Origin: Stenocarpella maydis
Taxonomy: Eukaryota; Ascomycota; Sordariomycetes; Diaporthales; Diaporthaceae
Length of the DNA: 64,000 nucleotides
Direction: 5' to 3'
Assembly: GCA_002270565.1 (NCBI GenBank)
Contig: NQMI01000011.1
Coordinates: 7,929-71,928, forward strand
Under the pieces are notes generated by a model. It did not search any database. It saw only the letters and a list, made by a program, of their open reading frames with translations, and was not told where the DNA came from. Below are positions 10,370 through 21,262 of the stretch, piece by piece. Numbering within the stretch: the first letter of the stretch is position 1; each line of letters begins with the position of its first letter. The translations under genes and the position numbers were made by a program.

Positions 10370-11027
10370 TGTTATCACTAAAAACTGTGAAATCCAAGCA
10401 ATTCTTTAGCACTATCACCTCCCGCGGCCACCCCATATTTGAAACCGCAAGAGGCCTGCAGGCCTACATCCTTAGATTCAGAGCCACTCTCTTTCCGTTG
10501 GGCATTAGATTCGGCCCACCTTGGCAATCTGTGATGTTCTAGCGGAGAGTCTTAGTCTTGGAATTATTACAGGATGTTTACTGACCTCCATTTTCTCAAG
10601 GCTTGCAGGTCCACTCATGACATGCACTGCAAGGTCTATTTCATGCACCTCTGCAGCCGCGCTGGTGGTGAGTCACCAATTTGTAACGAGGGCTCATGGC
10701 GCATCGTCCGTAACGTGGGTGGCCCACATTCGGCCCCCCCCCATGTTCCGGCCGACTGCTCCGACAAGCGTGGTTTCAGATGGTCATAGATAATATGGGG
10801 GCCGATCTGAGTCCCGGTGTCAACCTCGTCCAGCCTCGTGCATCCGGTGTAACTGTGTCGAGGCAACTGGCGGCATTTACTGTCTATTTGTCACTTCTGA
10901 CACGCTTTCAGGAACATATGTATGCCAAATATTGCCATCGCGGCATTGTTTTACGTCTCCAGGAACCGGAACGTTGCTAACTTGCGGCACACGTTTTCCG
11001 CGGAACCGGCCGAGCGACTCGGCGACC
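10370..11027. other. Intergenic with one transposon-terminus-like segment
   Basis: Apart from the sequence at 10713-10740, listed separately, I see no feature. It contains the promoter of the aldo/keto reductase. Confidence 0.5.
10713..10740 (+). repeat. Solitary copy of the Fot1/pogo terminal repeat end
   Basis: The segment starting TAACGTGGG at 10711 matches the outer end of the 46-bp inverted repeat of the element at 17221-18985 (ACGTGGG, GGCCCACATTCGG), with a few differences and a longer C run, and is likewise preceded by TA. No matching partner is visible nearby, so it is probably a decayed element or excision remnant. Confidence 0.55.
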
Positions 11028-12035
11028 ATGGCCGCCCGTTTTGCGCTGAAGTGCGCCAAAGAGTCTGCGGGCACAATACCGCTTCCGAACCTGTGCATTG
11101 GCACGTGGGCGTGGGGCGACTCGCGGACGTGGAAGAACGACTCAAAAGACCAGGTGGCAGAGCTGGAGGGGGCATGGACCAGCATGAGCGACTCGAAGCT
11201 CTTCTTCGTCGACACGGCCGAGGTCTACGGCCAGGGCGAGTCGGAGCGCATCATCTCGAGGCTCCGGAAGAACCCGGAGCTTACCACCGACGAATTCCGT
11301 GCCGAGCTCGTCATCGCCACCAAGTTCCTCCCAATCCCGTGGCCGCCGACCCGGCTGCTGATGCCGGGTGGCCTGGTGAAGGGCTGCAGGGCGAGCCTGG
11401 AGAGGCTGGGCGTGGAGCAGATGGACCTCTACCAGATCCACGGGCCGGTGCACTTTGCCAACTCGATCGACGCCATGGCGGGCGGCCTGGCCAGGTGCGT
11501 GGAGCTGGGCCTCACCCGCGCCGTCGGCGTCAGCAACTACAGCAGGGACGAGATGGTCACCATGGACGAGGCGCTCAGGAGGAGGGGCCTGAGGCTCGCG
11601 AGCAACCAGGTCGAGTACTCGCTCCTGCGCACGCTGCCCGAGAAAAGCGGCCTCCTGGACGAGTGCAAGAAGCGCGGCATCGTGCTGATGGCGTACAGCC
11701 CGCTGGGGATGGGCCGCCTTACCGGAAAGTACTCCAAGGAGAACCCCCCGCCAGCTAACAGGAGGTTCGGCAACTTCCCCATGGCGCAGCTCGCCCCGCT
11801 GCTCGATGCCATCAGGAGGGCCGCGGAGGCGCACGACGTCAAGCCCAGTGCCGTGGCGCTGAAGTGGGTGATCCAGAAGGGGGCCATCCCGCTGGGTGGC
11901 GTCAAGAACGCGGGACAGGCCAGCGAGAATGCGAGGGCAGCCGGTGATGAGTGGATGCTGAGCGGGAGCGAGATGCAGGAGCTGGATAGACATGCCCAAG
12001 TTGGCACGACGAATCTTATGTGGCAGCATGGCTGA
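11028..12035 (+). CDS. Aldo/keto reductase
   Basis: A soluble NADPH-dependent aldo/keto reductase (335 aa from ATG 11028; a longer frame from 10932 lacks family similarity). The catalytic tetrad is readable: Asp and Tyr in VDTAEVYGQGES, Lys in ELVIATKF, His in LYQIHGP. GVSNYS and SNQVEYSLLR mark barrel strands 6-7, and AYSPLGMGRLTGKYS and the GGVKNAGQASEN cofactor segment follow. It is close to plant-like and fungal AKRs of the general family; the substrate is unknown. The gene is intronless. Its last 58 codons are repeated at 13260-13433. Confidence 0.92.
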   Translation: MAARFALKCAKESAGTIPLPNLCIGTWAWGDSRTWKNDSKDQVAELEGAWTSMSDSKLFFVDTAEVYGQGESERIISRLRKNPELTTDEFRAELVIATKFLPIPWPPTRLLMPGGLVKGCRASLERLGVEQMDLYQIHGPVHFANSIDAMAGGLARCVELGLTRAVGVSNYSRDEMVTMDEALRRRGLRLASNQVEYSLLRTLPEKSGLLDECKKRGIVLMAYSPLGMGRLTGKYSKENPPPANRRFGNFPMAQLAPLLDAIRRAAEAHDVKPSAVALKWVIQKGAIPLGGVKNAGQASENARAAGDEWMLSGSEMQELDRHAQVGTTNLMWQHG

Positions 12036-13227
12036 CGCGTAAAAGTATCGCCAGGTGCACACCAGCCCGTGACCGCACAACACCGCATACTCGAATCAGT
12101 CTCGGTACGCTGTTTGGAACACACCGCCAGACAGCGATCAAGTATTGCACATCCAACCAGACTATAAATTCCGTAATACATTTCCGTCAATGATTCTGTG
12201 AACGAAGTGGCGACTCCACTCGGGCCCTGCCGTTTTTGATCGGCGATGAGCACGAGATAGATATAAGTTTCCGCCGGATGCTGTCTTCCGCTCCTCTTGC
12301 CATGCATGATACAAATTTAATACAATGCACTTGTCCCTCACCGGGCGAAAGCAGGAGGGAACCTGAATGTGTGGAACAGAACAGAACCCTCAGGCCGCGC
12401 CACATAAACGAAGGCAGACACGCGTGTGCTTATTAGTAGAACAAGGTACTTCATTTGTTAGCCTCAGAGTATACGCTTCGAGGTCACACCACGCTTCGGT
12501 GTTCAGCTGTCACACGTGCAGTTCTGCCTCATCATGGGCTGCGCATTGATGCCGTCAATGGTTCATAGCCATCAGCTACCATATTACCCAGGTATGCTCC
12601 GCGTCTTTGGACACCAACCCATGACCTCAGAGGGAGGTTTCTAGGAGCCTCGCTTTCCGCCTCGTTCGACCCCGACTGGCCAGACCGCTGCTCTAACGTA
12701 GGCTTCTAGTGGGATCGATCGCATCGACTGTATCCTCGGACATGTCCTACAATCTCAAGTATACCGGAATTTGAGGACTTGCCGGGGTGAGCCTGTCGCC
12801 TAGATCCTGTCGAGTCTTGCGTAATGCCGACACCTCAGATTAGCCGGCCAGGGCTGCCCGGTCTTCATCCGCTGTGTTCTTCGGCTCGCGCGCGTCGCTG
12901 GCCGGCGGGATAGTTTAGGTCTCTCGGCTTTGATCGGCTCCATAGGCCTCGGGTGTCTCCCCCACCTATAGACGGTAAACCATGTCAGCATTGTAGATCC
13001 CGTATACATTATAAACTGTTGGCTGGGTCACGTATTGCAATACGATTGGGGGTTATGGTTAAAATTCTCTATCTAGGAGTAGTGGGTGTAGTGGGCGTAG
13101 CCCGCCAGCTATCTCGGGCTTATATAGAGGGTAGTGGTTGCTGAGTAAGCAACTACGCCCTCTGGCTACAGTATGGTGGCTGTAGCGCTAGTCCACCAGT
13201 GTGCTGTTGCACACTGCTATTGCCACA
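11861..13227 (+). repeat. Direct duplication, copy 1 (1,367 bp)
   Basis: It spans the 3' end of the aldo/keto reductase and 1.19 kb downstream. By eye it is identical to 13259-14625 at a constant offset of 1,398 bp. The unique 3' flank (12036 onward) has no supported gene. Its end, about 13075-13227, is rich in short inverted and direct repeats and may be a mobile-element end. Confidence 0.9.
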
Positions 13228-13258
13228 ATAACTATATATTGTTGATTTATATAGCGAN
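13228..13258. other. AT-rich junction ending in N
   Basis: Thirty-one bases between the two copies, ending with a single undetermined base at 13258. This is the kind of join expected of an assembly seam, or a duplication breakpoint. Confidence 0.7.
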
Positions 13259-14625
13259 GAAGTGGGTGATCCAGAAGGGGGCCATCCCGCTGGGTGGCGT
13301 CAAGAACGCGGGACAGGCCAGCGAGAATGCGAGGGCAGCCGGTGATGAGTGGATGCTGAGCGGGAGCGAGATGCAGGAGCTGGATAGACATGCCCAAGTT
13401 GGCACGACGAATCTTATGTGGCAGCATGGCTGACGCGTAAAAGTATCGCCAGGTGCACACCAGCCCGTGACCGCACAACACCGCATACTCGAATCAGTCT
13501 CGGTACGCTGTTTGGAACACACCGCCAGACAGCGATCAAGTATTGCACATCCAACCAGACTATAAATTCCGTAATACATTTCCGTCAATGATTCTGTGAA
13601 CGAAGTGGCGACTCCACTCGGGCCCTGCCGTTTTTGATCGGCGATGAGCACGAGATAGATATAAGTTTCCGCCGGATGCTGTCTTCCGCTCCTCTTGCCA
13701 TGCATGATACAAATTTAATACAATGCACTTGTCCCTCACCGGGCGAAAGCAGGAGGGAACCTGAATGTGTGGAACAGAACAGAACCCTCAGGCCGCGCCA
13801 CATAAACGAAGGCAGACACGCGTGTGCTTATTAGTAGAACAAGGTACTTCATTTGTTAGCCTCAGAGTATACGCTTCGAGGTCACACCACGCTTCGGTGT
13901 TCAGCTGTCACACGTGCAGTTCTGCCTCATCATGGGCTGCGCATTGATGCCGTCAATGGTTCATAGCCATCAGCTACCATATTACCCAGGTATGCTCCGC
14001 GTCTTTGGACACCAACCCATGACCTCAGAGGGAGGTTTCTAGGAGCCTCGCTTTCCGCCTCGTTCGACCCCGACTGGCCAGACCGCTGCTCTAACGTAGG
14101 CTTCTAGTGGGATCGATCGCATCGACTGTATCCTCGGACATGTCCTACAATCTCAAGTATACCGGAATTTGAGGACTTGCCGGGGTGAGCCTGTCGCCTA
14201 GATCCTGTCGAGTCTTGCGTAATGCCGACACCTCAGATTAGCCGGCCAGGGCTGCCCGGTCTTCATCCGCTGTGTTCTTCGGCTCGCGCGCGTCGCTGGC
14301 CGGCGGGATAGTTTAGGTCTCTCGGCTTTGATCGGCTCCATAGGCCTCGGGTGTCTCCCCCACCTATAGACGGTAAACCATGTCAGCATTGTAGATCCCG
14401 TATACATTATAAACTGTTGGCTGGGTCACGTATTGCAATACGATTGGGGGTTATGGTTAAAATTCTCTATCTAGGAGTAGTGGGTGTAGTGGGCGTAGCC
14501 CGCCAGCTATCTCGGGCTTATATAGAGGGTAGTGGTTGCTGAGTAAGCAACTACGCCCTCTGGCTACAGTATGGTGGCTGTAGCGCTAGTCCACCAGTGT
14601 GCTGTTGCACACTGCTATTGCCACA
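13259..14625 (+). repeat. Direct duplication, copy 2 (1,367 bp)
   Basis: Copy of 11861-13227. The two copies diverge immediately after the shared CCACA at their right ends (13227 and 14625). Confidence 0.9.
13260..13433 (+). pseudogene. Aldo/keto reductase 3' fragment
   Basis: The last 58 codons, including the stop, of the reductase at 11028-12035, lacking the barrel, tetrad and start. It is either a duplication by-product or an assembly artefact and should not be counted as a gene. Confidence 0.85.
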
Positions 14626-16459
14626 TAAACCATAATAATATTTACAGTCATATTACTTAATATAAGATATTGAGCGAGGTTGATGGATAAACATCGAGGA
14701 TTTAGTGCCCTTTTGCCTCTTTCGTCCATACCCGCCTGAGTCCAAACCGCGATTAAATAAAAGATTTATATATTATTAATATTTGCCTATATTTTAAAAC
14801 TTATTAACTTTGTTAAATTAAGCGAATCACGACCAATACCTTGGCGACCCCAACGGCGAAGTGGTAGGGTCCCGCACTTGCTGGAACGGATTCATCATCG
14901 CCAATTGTAGTAACTGAGAACTCTAGTATTAAGCTAGAGATTAAGGAGGAGGATAGAAGGCTCGTAATTAACTCCTAAGTATATAATTTATATGAAGGAT
15001 CTATTTGTCAGGAATGGCCCAAACCAGATTCATGCTACATATTTCAGCAAAGAGTATCGCCTCCAAGTCTTAGCGACCCTACTCGATGGAGTTATAAAAT
15101 AGCACCACGCAGGGGTTAACCAGCGGGAATTAGCGCCACGGTATATGATCATTGAGCCGCCGCCAAAGCTCGCAGAGATACACCTGAAACGCGTAGTACT
15201 CATCGGCTACAACATATCGGCCGTATAAGATATCACCAAGTAAAGAAACTAGCACCTGCCAGCTCAACCAGCAAGACTGCCACAAAACCCCATGAAACAC
15301 TTCTGGGCTGCCTCGATTTCAGATCTAGCTGGTTGGGCTGAGTTGGGGGTGTCTTATAACATGAGGCTCTGCCAGCAGTGGCTGCGGTGCTAGCTTGGCG
15401 GCGAAAAGAAGGTGCTGTATGAGCCGCTTGCGGAGGAAATAGAGCTGTACGAGCCTTGCCTAGAGGAGGTTGTAGCCATGCAGGGCCTAGATGGCTAATC
15501 CGGCATATCGATGAAGTCTTTGGTCTTATAGCACTTACCTTAAAGCACTCAAGCTTCCTTTTACACGCCAGGTCAGTGTGTTGTCAGTGTGATTAACTAC
15601 TATTTCTAGAAGATAGCAACAGTCTGTACAAACAGGATAAGCATACATATTTGCTTACTGTAATAAAAATTATACTATGCATAAGATTGTGAGCCACGTT
15701 GATATACAACTTGCTACATCAACTCAGAGCCTCAGGTAGGTACCTAGGTAATGAGAACCTAGGATGATTCTAGTTCTTGAGTATTCTGTTTCTTGGTGTA
15801 CTTGGTCCTGGGCTATAATATTCCTAGTCAAGATTTAAGGATTAGAGGACCCCAGGGCTCTATTCCTAATAGCTCAGGGGTGGTTTGTATCCGTTTTCCC
15901 TGTAGCCTACTCAGCTGTGGGTTAAATCATCCTAGGCGCAGCAGTCTCACATGTGTTGAATGTACGAGTGGACCACCCCTTTGGCAACCAGAAGAATAGC
16001 ACTATGGCATCCATATCTACGAGTGTAGGTTAGTTAAATATGCTGGTTTTGATTCTAGGGCCGAATACTTGCATAATGTAGCTGTAATTTTTGCCTAGTA
16101 GGCATACGGTGAGACTGGGCAACACGGCCAGCAAACCGCCGAGCCTAAACAAGAGACACAAGGCTCTTTTTGCGTTCTCCAAAATCACCTTGAGGATTAA
16201 GTTACTGGCCGAGCTGGCCGAGCTAGCATACAGGAGACCATCGCTTGCGAGCCTGCCAATATAACCTGCTGACCAAATCTAGTCTTACCAGTGGGCTCTC
16301 CATATTACAGTAGCTACTATTAACTCCTGCATCCATATAAATAACTGATTTAAGAGGAAAATATAAACATTTGAAATCCGTAAATAAAAAAATATATAAA
16401 GGTCTTTTTAAATTCAATAGTACGCAGTGAAGGGGGTTAAATAATTCTAATGAAAAAGG
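14626..16459. other. AT-rich repeat-relic region
   Basis: Base composition falls sharply compared with neighbours, with long A/T tracts (for example 14635-14820 and 16330-16450) and no long open frame. Patches of higher GC (about 15100-15480) read as interrupted coding-like sequence that I cannot assign. This fits decayed, probably RIP-mutated transposon DNA. Confidence 0.6.
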
Positions 16460-17220
16460 TTATATAAGATGTAATTGTAGCTGCTGCACCACAGCCTCAT
16501 GCCCGTTATTAGCAGCCCATAATAGTGGCATTCGGCCATTTTTATCTCTCGTCTCAATTTGGGCGCCCTTGGCAAGCAGCTGCTGCACTATAGCCTTATG
16601 CCCATTCTTAGCAGCCCATGATAGTGGCGTCCAGGCAAAGACATCCATCGTCTCAACTTCAGCGCCCTTGGCAAGCAGCTGCTGCACTATAGCCTCATGT
16701 CCCGTCTGGGCGGCCCATCTCAAAGCTGTCTGGTCACAGGAGTCTGAGGCATCCTTTGCGTTGATGTCGGCCTTGCCCGACATAGTCCAGGCAGTAAATG
16801 GTGCCTCGTTGCCTGGCTTTTGAAGATATAAGTGGATACCTTGATGCCGTGAAAACTTGAATCCACGTCCAAAGTTGGTCTGTTTGTCTTTACTCGGAGA
16901 ATACAGTGACCATACGTCAGGGACTGCAAGGCCGAGGTGCTCGGCTTGCGCTTGGAAGCTCTTCAACAGAAACCGGACTGTTTCATGGCTCCCAGTCGCC
17001 AGAGCCGCGAAAATTGGCGGCCCATAGCGTTCCTCTCCAATATCAAAGCAGGATGCCATCTGGGAATGGATACTAACAAGGTGCGCCAAGTCATTCTCAG
17101 CTAGGATATAGAGGAGTTTGACTGCGTTCGTATATCGTCGAATAGCATGCATTTCGAGAGCATTGTTGAGGTTTACCCACTGTAGAAGAGGGAAAGCACC
17201 TAGGAAACTTCCCTGCTCTA

Positions 17221-17266
17221 ACGTGGGGGGCCCACATTCGGGCCACCCCCTGATTCGGGCCACCCC
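17221..17266 (+). repeat. Left terminal inverted repeat (46 bp)
   Basis: Begins ACGTGGGGGGCCCACATTCG and contains two direct copies of ATTCGGGCCACCCC, probably transposase binding sites (inference). Confidence 0.9.
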
Positions 17267-17375
17267 ACATCCGCGTTCGCATATATACGCATCTACCCAC
17301 ACCCTATATAAAACCTTGAATATCTTTACGAGGGATTTTCTTTTGAATACCAAACTTTTAAGTCACGTTAATTAG

Positions 17376-18915
17376 CCCATTATAAAGCAATATACCGAGT
17401 CCGACGTTCAGGATGCTATCATGGCAATAATAGATTGCTTATCTCAACGGGAGGCATCTAGATTATGGCATATACTACGGTCAACACTTTAATGCCGGCT
17501 TAAGGGCCAGCAAAGCCATCATAATGCAGCCAATCCTCAGTAGATTCTTTCTAAATATTAGGAGTCTTATTGATCTTTATTTATTGTCAATTAAAGCAAT
17601 TTAGGACTTGCTCTAACCCGGTATGAAACTCAGGCCCTTGCGGCCCGCCTTACCTTCCCTAATGAGAAACGCCCTCTCCTAGGGAGGAAATAGCTGAGGG
17701 CATTCCTCTCTTATCACCCTGAACTTCAATCATGTAAGAATTAATGTATAGAAGCAATTCGGCTTAGGGTAGCAATAAAGGATAATATTGGGTCTTAGTT
17801 TAACCTCCTTTAGTTGGAAATCATTACGGGTATTAAATTGGGTAACTGTTGGAATGCTGATGAAGGAGGTATGATGGAAGGCCGCTCAGCAGACGTTCTG
17901 ACCCTTGGCTACTTAAATGATAGCCCTATTACCCAATTGGACTATAATTCAAGAGTATAGACCTTATATATTAAGTGTGTTAATGCTCTGGGCAAGCGGC
18001 TCCCCCCCTTAGTGATATTTAAGGGGAAGAGCGTTTAGCAATAGTGGTTTCCTATAACCCTTAAAGACTTCAAGGGCTAGCAATTCACAGCAATAAAGAA
18101 GGGGTAAATGGAGGAAAGAATCGCTATTAAGTGGTTAACGAGAGTCTTCATTCCCCAGATAAAGCCAGATGACCCTAATGAGTGGCGTTTATTAGTTATT
18201 AATGGGCATCATAGCTATATTATAATTGATTTTATGTGGGAGTGCCTCTCGAATTGAATTTATATACTCTTCTTGCCGGCATATATATCGCATATACTAT
18301 AACCCCTTGATGTAGGGGTCTTCGGGCCGCTTAGGACCTCCTTTAGAAAGTACTTATATAGTCTTAGGTATTTTGAATTATTAACCGTAATAATGAGGCA
18401 ACGATTTCTTTATTGCCTTTATAGGGTACGGGAGGAAGTAATTATGGAGGAAAATATTCGTTCTGGGTGGAGGGCCACGGGTCTATGGCTAGTTAATTGC
18501 CTCTGGGCACTATTAAGCCGCCATATACTCGAAAACCACCCCAACAATTTATCGGAAAAGCTATACCCAAAGGATATAATTATTTTTATATAGATTTTAT
18601 GATACCTATAAAAATCAAAGATATATGTTTGATCGCCGATTACGAGCATTAGAAACTCGACCCACTATGACGATACCAAAACTTAAGATATATGAAAGAG
18701 ATGGCACTATGAAACTTGAGAAAAAAAGAGCTATAAGCAATTGAGCTAGTAAAGTTCAAAAGAAGAAGGTCAAACGACCCGATCGGCGTTCCGGATATTG
18801 GGCTATTCGGAAGGCTAAAATTGAAGCCGGCGAGGTGTCTCCTGATAGCGACACGTCTGAAGATTCCTTAACACCAACGGAAGAAGGGTCGTGTATCGTG
18901 GTGGCGGGTAATTAA
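17376..18915 (+). pseudogene. Fot1/pogo transposase relic
   Basis: The conceptual frame starts PIIKQYTESDVQDAIMAI, followed by LSQREASRLWHI, the pipsqueak-type helix-turn-helix of Fot1 transposases. The DDE core follows: PPLVIFKGKSV, then WRLLVINGHHSY, where the family has Asp in the DGH triplet but Asn is read here, then ILFLPAYISHIL and PLDVGVFGPLRT. ENIRSGWRATGLWLVN and the basic KKKVKRPDRR tail complete the family order. Many in-frame TAA/TAG codons stand at positions expected to be Gln or Trp, and one frame change lies between about 18550 and 18750. The pattern fits RIP (C-to-T changes). Confidence 0.85.
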
Positions 18916-18939
18916 CGTTGGGAATGGCATAGTGGTGGC

Positions 18940-18985
18940 GGGGTGGCCCGAATCAGGGGGTGGCCCGAATGTGGGCCCCCCACGT
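18940..18985 (-). repeat. Right terminal inverted repeat (46 bp)
   Basis: Exact reverse complement of 17221-17266. Confidence 0.9.
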
Positions 18986-20498
18986 TTATCCCATGCTTCT
19001 GGGCGCTGTTGGCGTGTCGAAGGACATTGAGGATGGAATATTCCAGGAACGGAAACTTCTTGCCAAGGTCCTCCCTCAGTCTTGAGGCTTCGGCGCCCTG
19101 TAGCATCGTACCGGATATATCGACACTTTGGTCAATGGGAGCCCTCAGCTGAGCTAAGCAGCAATCCTTCAACTTGTCATGACAGTGGCCCTCAAAGCTC
19201 TCCGAGGCCATGGACCACTGCCTACCATATCGGCCCAGCAGGAAGTCACGAGCCGATTCATGTATGAACTGGAGTTTCGAAGCCTTGTTCCGCGTGACTT
19301 CGGCTAAGCCTTTAGATGAAGTCCTCACAAAAGTCCTCATCTGGTCTAACCCGATATCTCCCTCGTCCCAGTAGCTTGAGCTCTCTTGAGCGACACTCAG
19401 CTGGACAGCGAAGTAGAACTCTTGTGGTTTGAGAGGGCGCGTAGCGAAGAGAACCCATTTGAGGCAGATGTGCAGCTGTTCGAGGTTCTCCTCGTCTCGT
19501 TTCAGGATCATCTCGAATAAGTCGTCAAGTCCGGGCGGGATTTGTTTGAGACACGTACGGATCGCATCGATACGAACGATACTGAGGATATTTCTTCTTC
19601 AGAATATCAAGTACCAGAACGACCCAAAGGAAGATGATCGAGGATTTTTCGCGAATCTCAGATCGGAGGGAATCGGCGTGCTTATTCTTGTCTAGCCTGA
19701 GGTTCGACTTGATGTACTGCTCGATATCGTCGGTATGACCGGCTTCGTGTTCTAGAGAGATCTCAATACCCTTCTGGATGACGATAGTCGGGTAGTACCG
19801 GCTGGAGAAACAGATCCGCAGGTGGACTTCTTCCTCTCTAGTAGCGTGGTCGCATAGCTCCTCAAAAAAGCAAACCATATCAGCAGCCTGACCCTGGTCG
19901 CATTCATCCAACGCGTCGACAAAGATCATCAATGACCGTTTCCCAAGCTTGGATATGGCCTCCTTCAATGTCCGTTGCAACGCCGCTTCGTTCCATTACG
20001 TTGGATACTCTTCGCGCCATCAGCTGTCATCCACTTTAGGCTATCCCTCAGATCCTTTGCTTTGTTGAAGAGCTGGTAGAGTAGAGACCGATAGAGACCG
20101 ATCGTTGACTTCTCCTCGATGGTACCCCAGGCGAGGAAGAAGAAGGACAGCATGATTTGCGAGGGATCGTCCTTTGTGCAGCGTCTGGCCTCTTCGAAGA
20201 GGAGCTTCATCTGAGTAGACTTCCCAGTGTCCGGGTTACCTTTGATTCAAAGAAAACCGCCGTCGCCGGACTGTCTTGTCATTCCGTTCCAGGCCTTGTA
20301 CTCTGGCTTGGCAAGGAACCAGCGGCAGGTTTTCCCTTGCGCGGTTGTTATACTTGTCAGTCCTTCATCGATTTGGGCGAAGTGGAGTTGATCCACCAGT
20401 GACTGTTTCGTCGTGTCATCAAAGCTGTCGCCATTTGCCCCGCATAGAGCTGTTGCAGACTGCTCTTCGCCGGTCGGGGATCCTGTAGGTAAGGGCAA

Positions 20499-21262
20499 GC
20501 CCTAGATAACTCTAATTTATTATAAATAGAGCTAATAAATCCTCTTAATAGTTAGAAAGAAGCCTCTAAGGTAGGGCAGCCTCTTACTAGCTTAATTTGC
20601 CGTTAAGCCAATCAAATAGTATAGCGCGAGGGATATGCTAGGTCTTAGAGGCCCGCCTAATAGACATGCCATCCTTAATTATAATAATAGCGTAATAAAC
20701 TTCTGCTTCTGAGTATTACTTCTTAATTGTCTAATTAATATATATACAAAGTTTGGTAAGAAGAAAAAAAATCCCTTATTAAGATATTTAAGTTTTCCTA
20801 GAGGGTAGGTACAGACGCGTTCATACGCATACGCAGTTGTAGGGCGGCCGGAAGGGGGGCCTGGCCGGAAGCCGGGGCGACGATGTTAACTCATGGCCAG
20901 GCTAACTAAGGGTCTCTGCCACCTGGTGGAGATGCGTCCGTCCGTGAATTGGCCGCGAACTGGTATAGACCTTAGGGAGTAATTGAGTCCATCGCGGAAC
21001 CTTTTCGAGTTAATCACCACGGAAGATGGATGCTCTATCGTACTCAAAGGAGCTTACAGTGCATCGTAGGTCAAGAAGTACATTCACCAGGAATAATCGA
21101 GATGAATTTGCAAGTCAGGCAATCTGTAGCTGATGGATTAGCACTTCGTACTCATATATCAAGTCCTGTAATTGTACGTAATCCCATCTAGTGATGCCAG
21201 ACACACTGCACTAAGTCATTAAGCGTGCAGCTCATATGAATTACTTGTATTGGAATCGATAT
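20499..21262. other. AT-rich island and intergenic
   Basis: 20505-20810 is strongly AT-rich with no frame and replaces the expected 5' part of the NLR gene. 20811-21262 returns to normal composition and holds the 3' flank of the permease gene. I see no gene. Confidence 0.55.

Larger units (their letters stand above)
17221..18985 (+). mobile_element. Fot1/pogo-type Tc1-mariner DNA transposon, degenerate
   Basis: The element is 1.77 kb, bounded by perfect 46-bp terminal inverted repeats and flanked by TA (17219-17220 and 18987-18988), the target of Tc1/mariner/pogo elements. One extra T sits at the right end. Inside, a transposase relic runs in the plus direction. The insertion site is the coding sequence of the NLR gene on the opposite strand. 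Confidence 0.88.
16460..20498 (-). pseudogene. NACHT-ankyrin NLR gene, broken and split by a transposon
   Basis: A remnant of a fungal NLR (NOD-like receptor; roles in heterokaryon incompatibility or innate immunity are known for the family). Read on the minus strand: a linker with WFLAKPEYKAWN (about 20300), a Walker A GNPDTGKST (about 20214-20240; the family usually has GxxGxGKS/T), Walker B LMIFVDALDECD (about 19900-19940), the winged-helix part with LKPQEFYFAVQ (18986-19511), and ankyrin repeats with near-identical [14 protein letters not shown] units (16460-17218). Defects: TGA at 20247-20249 where the family has Trp, a frameshift near 20000, another near 19585, and insertion of the 17221-18985 element. 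Removing the element with one TA joins ...KHGI to EQGSFLG in frame. The N-terminal effector domain is missing, replaced upstream by AT-rich DNA, and the ankyrin end is also truncated. Non-functional as written. Confidence 0.85.

Noticed and set aside
11142..12083. 313-codon minus-strand frame
   Set aside because: It is antisense to the aldo/keto reductase and has no recognisable domain.
12600..12710. tRNA-like boxes (GTTCGACCCC and a TTAGAGCAGCGG on the other strand)
   Set aside because: The two boxes do not fold into a cloverleaf on the same strand and no acceptor stem could be paired.
13173..13433. Short open frame ending in aldo/keto reductase sequence
   Set aside because: It begins in the junction region and crosses the N; it is only the duplicated 3' end of the reductase.
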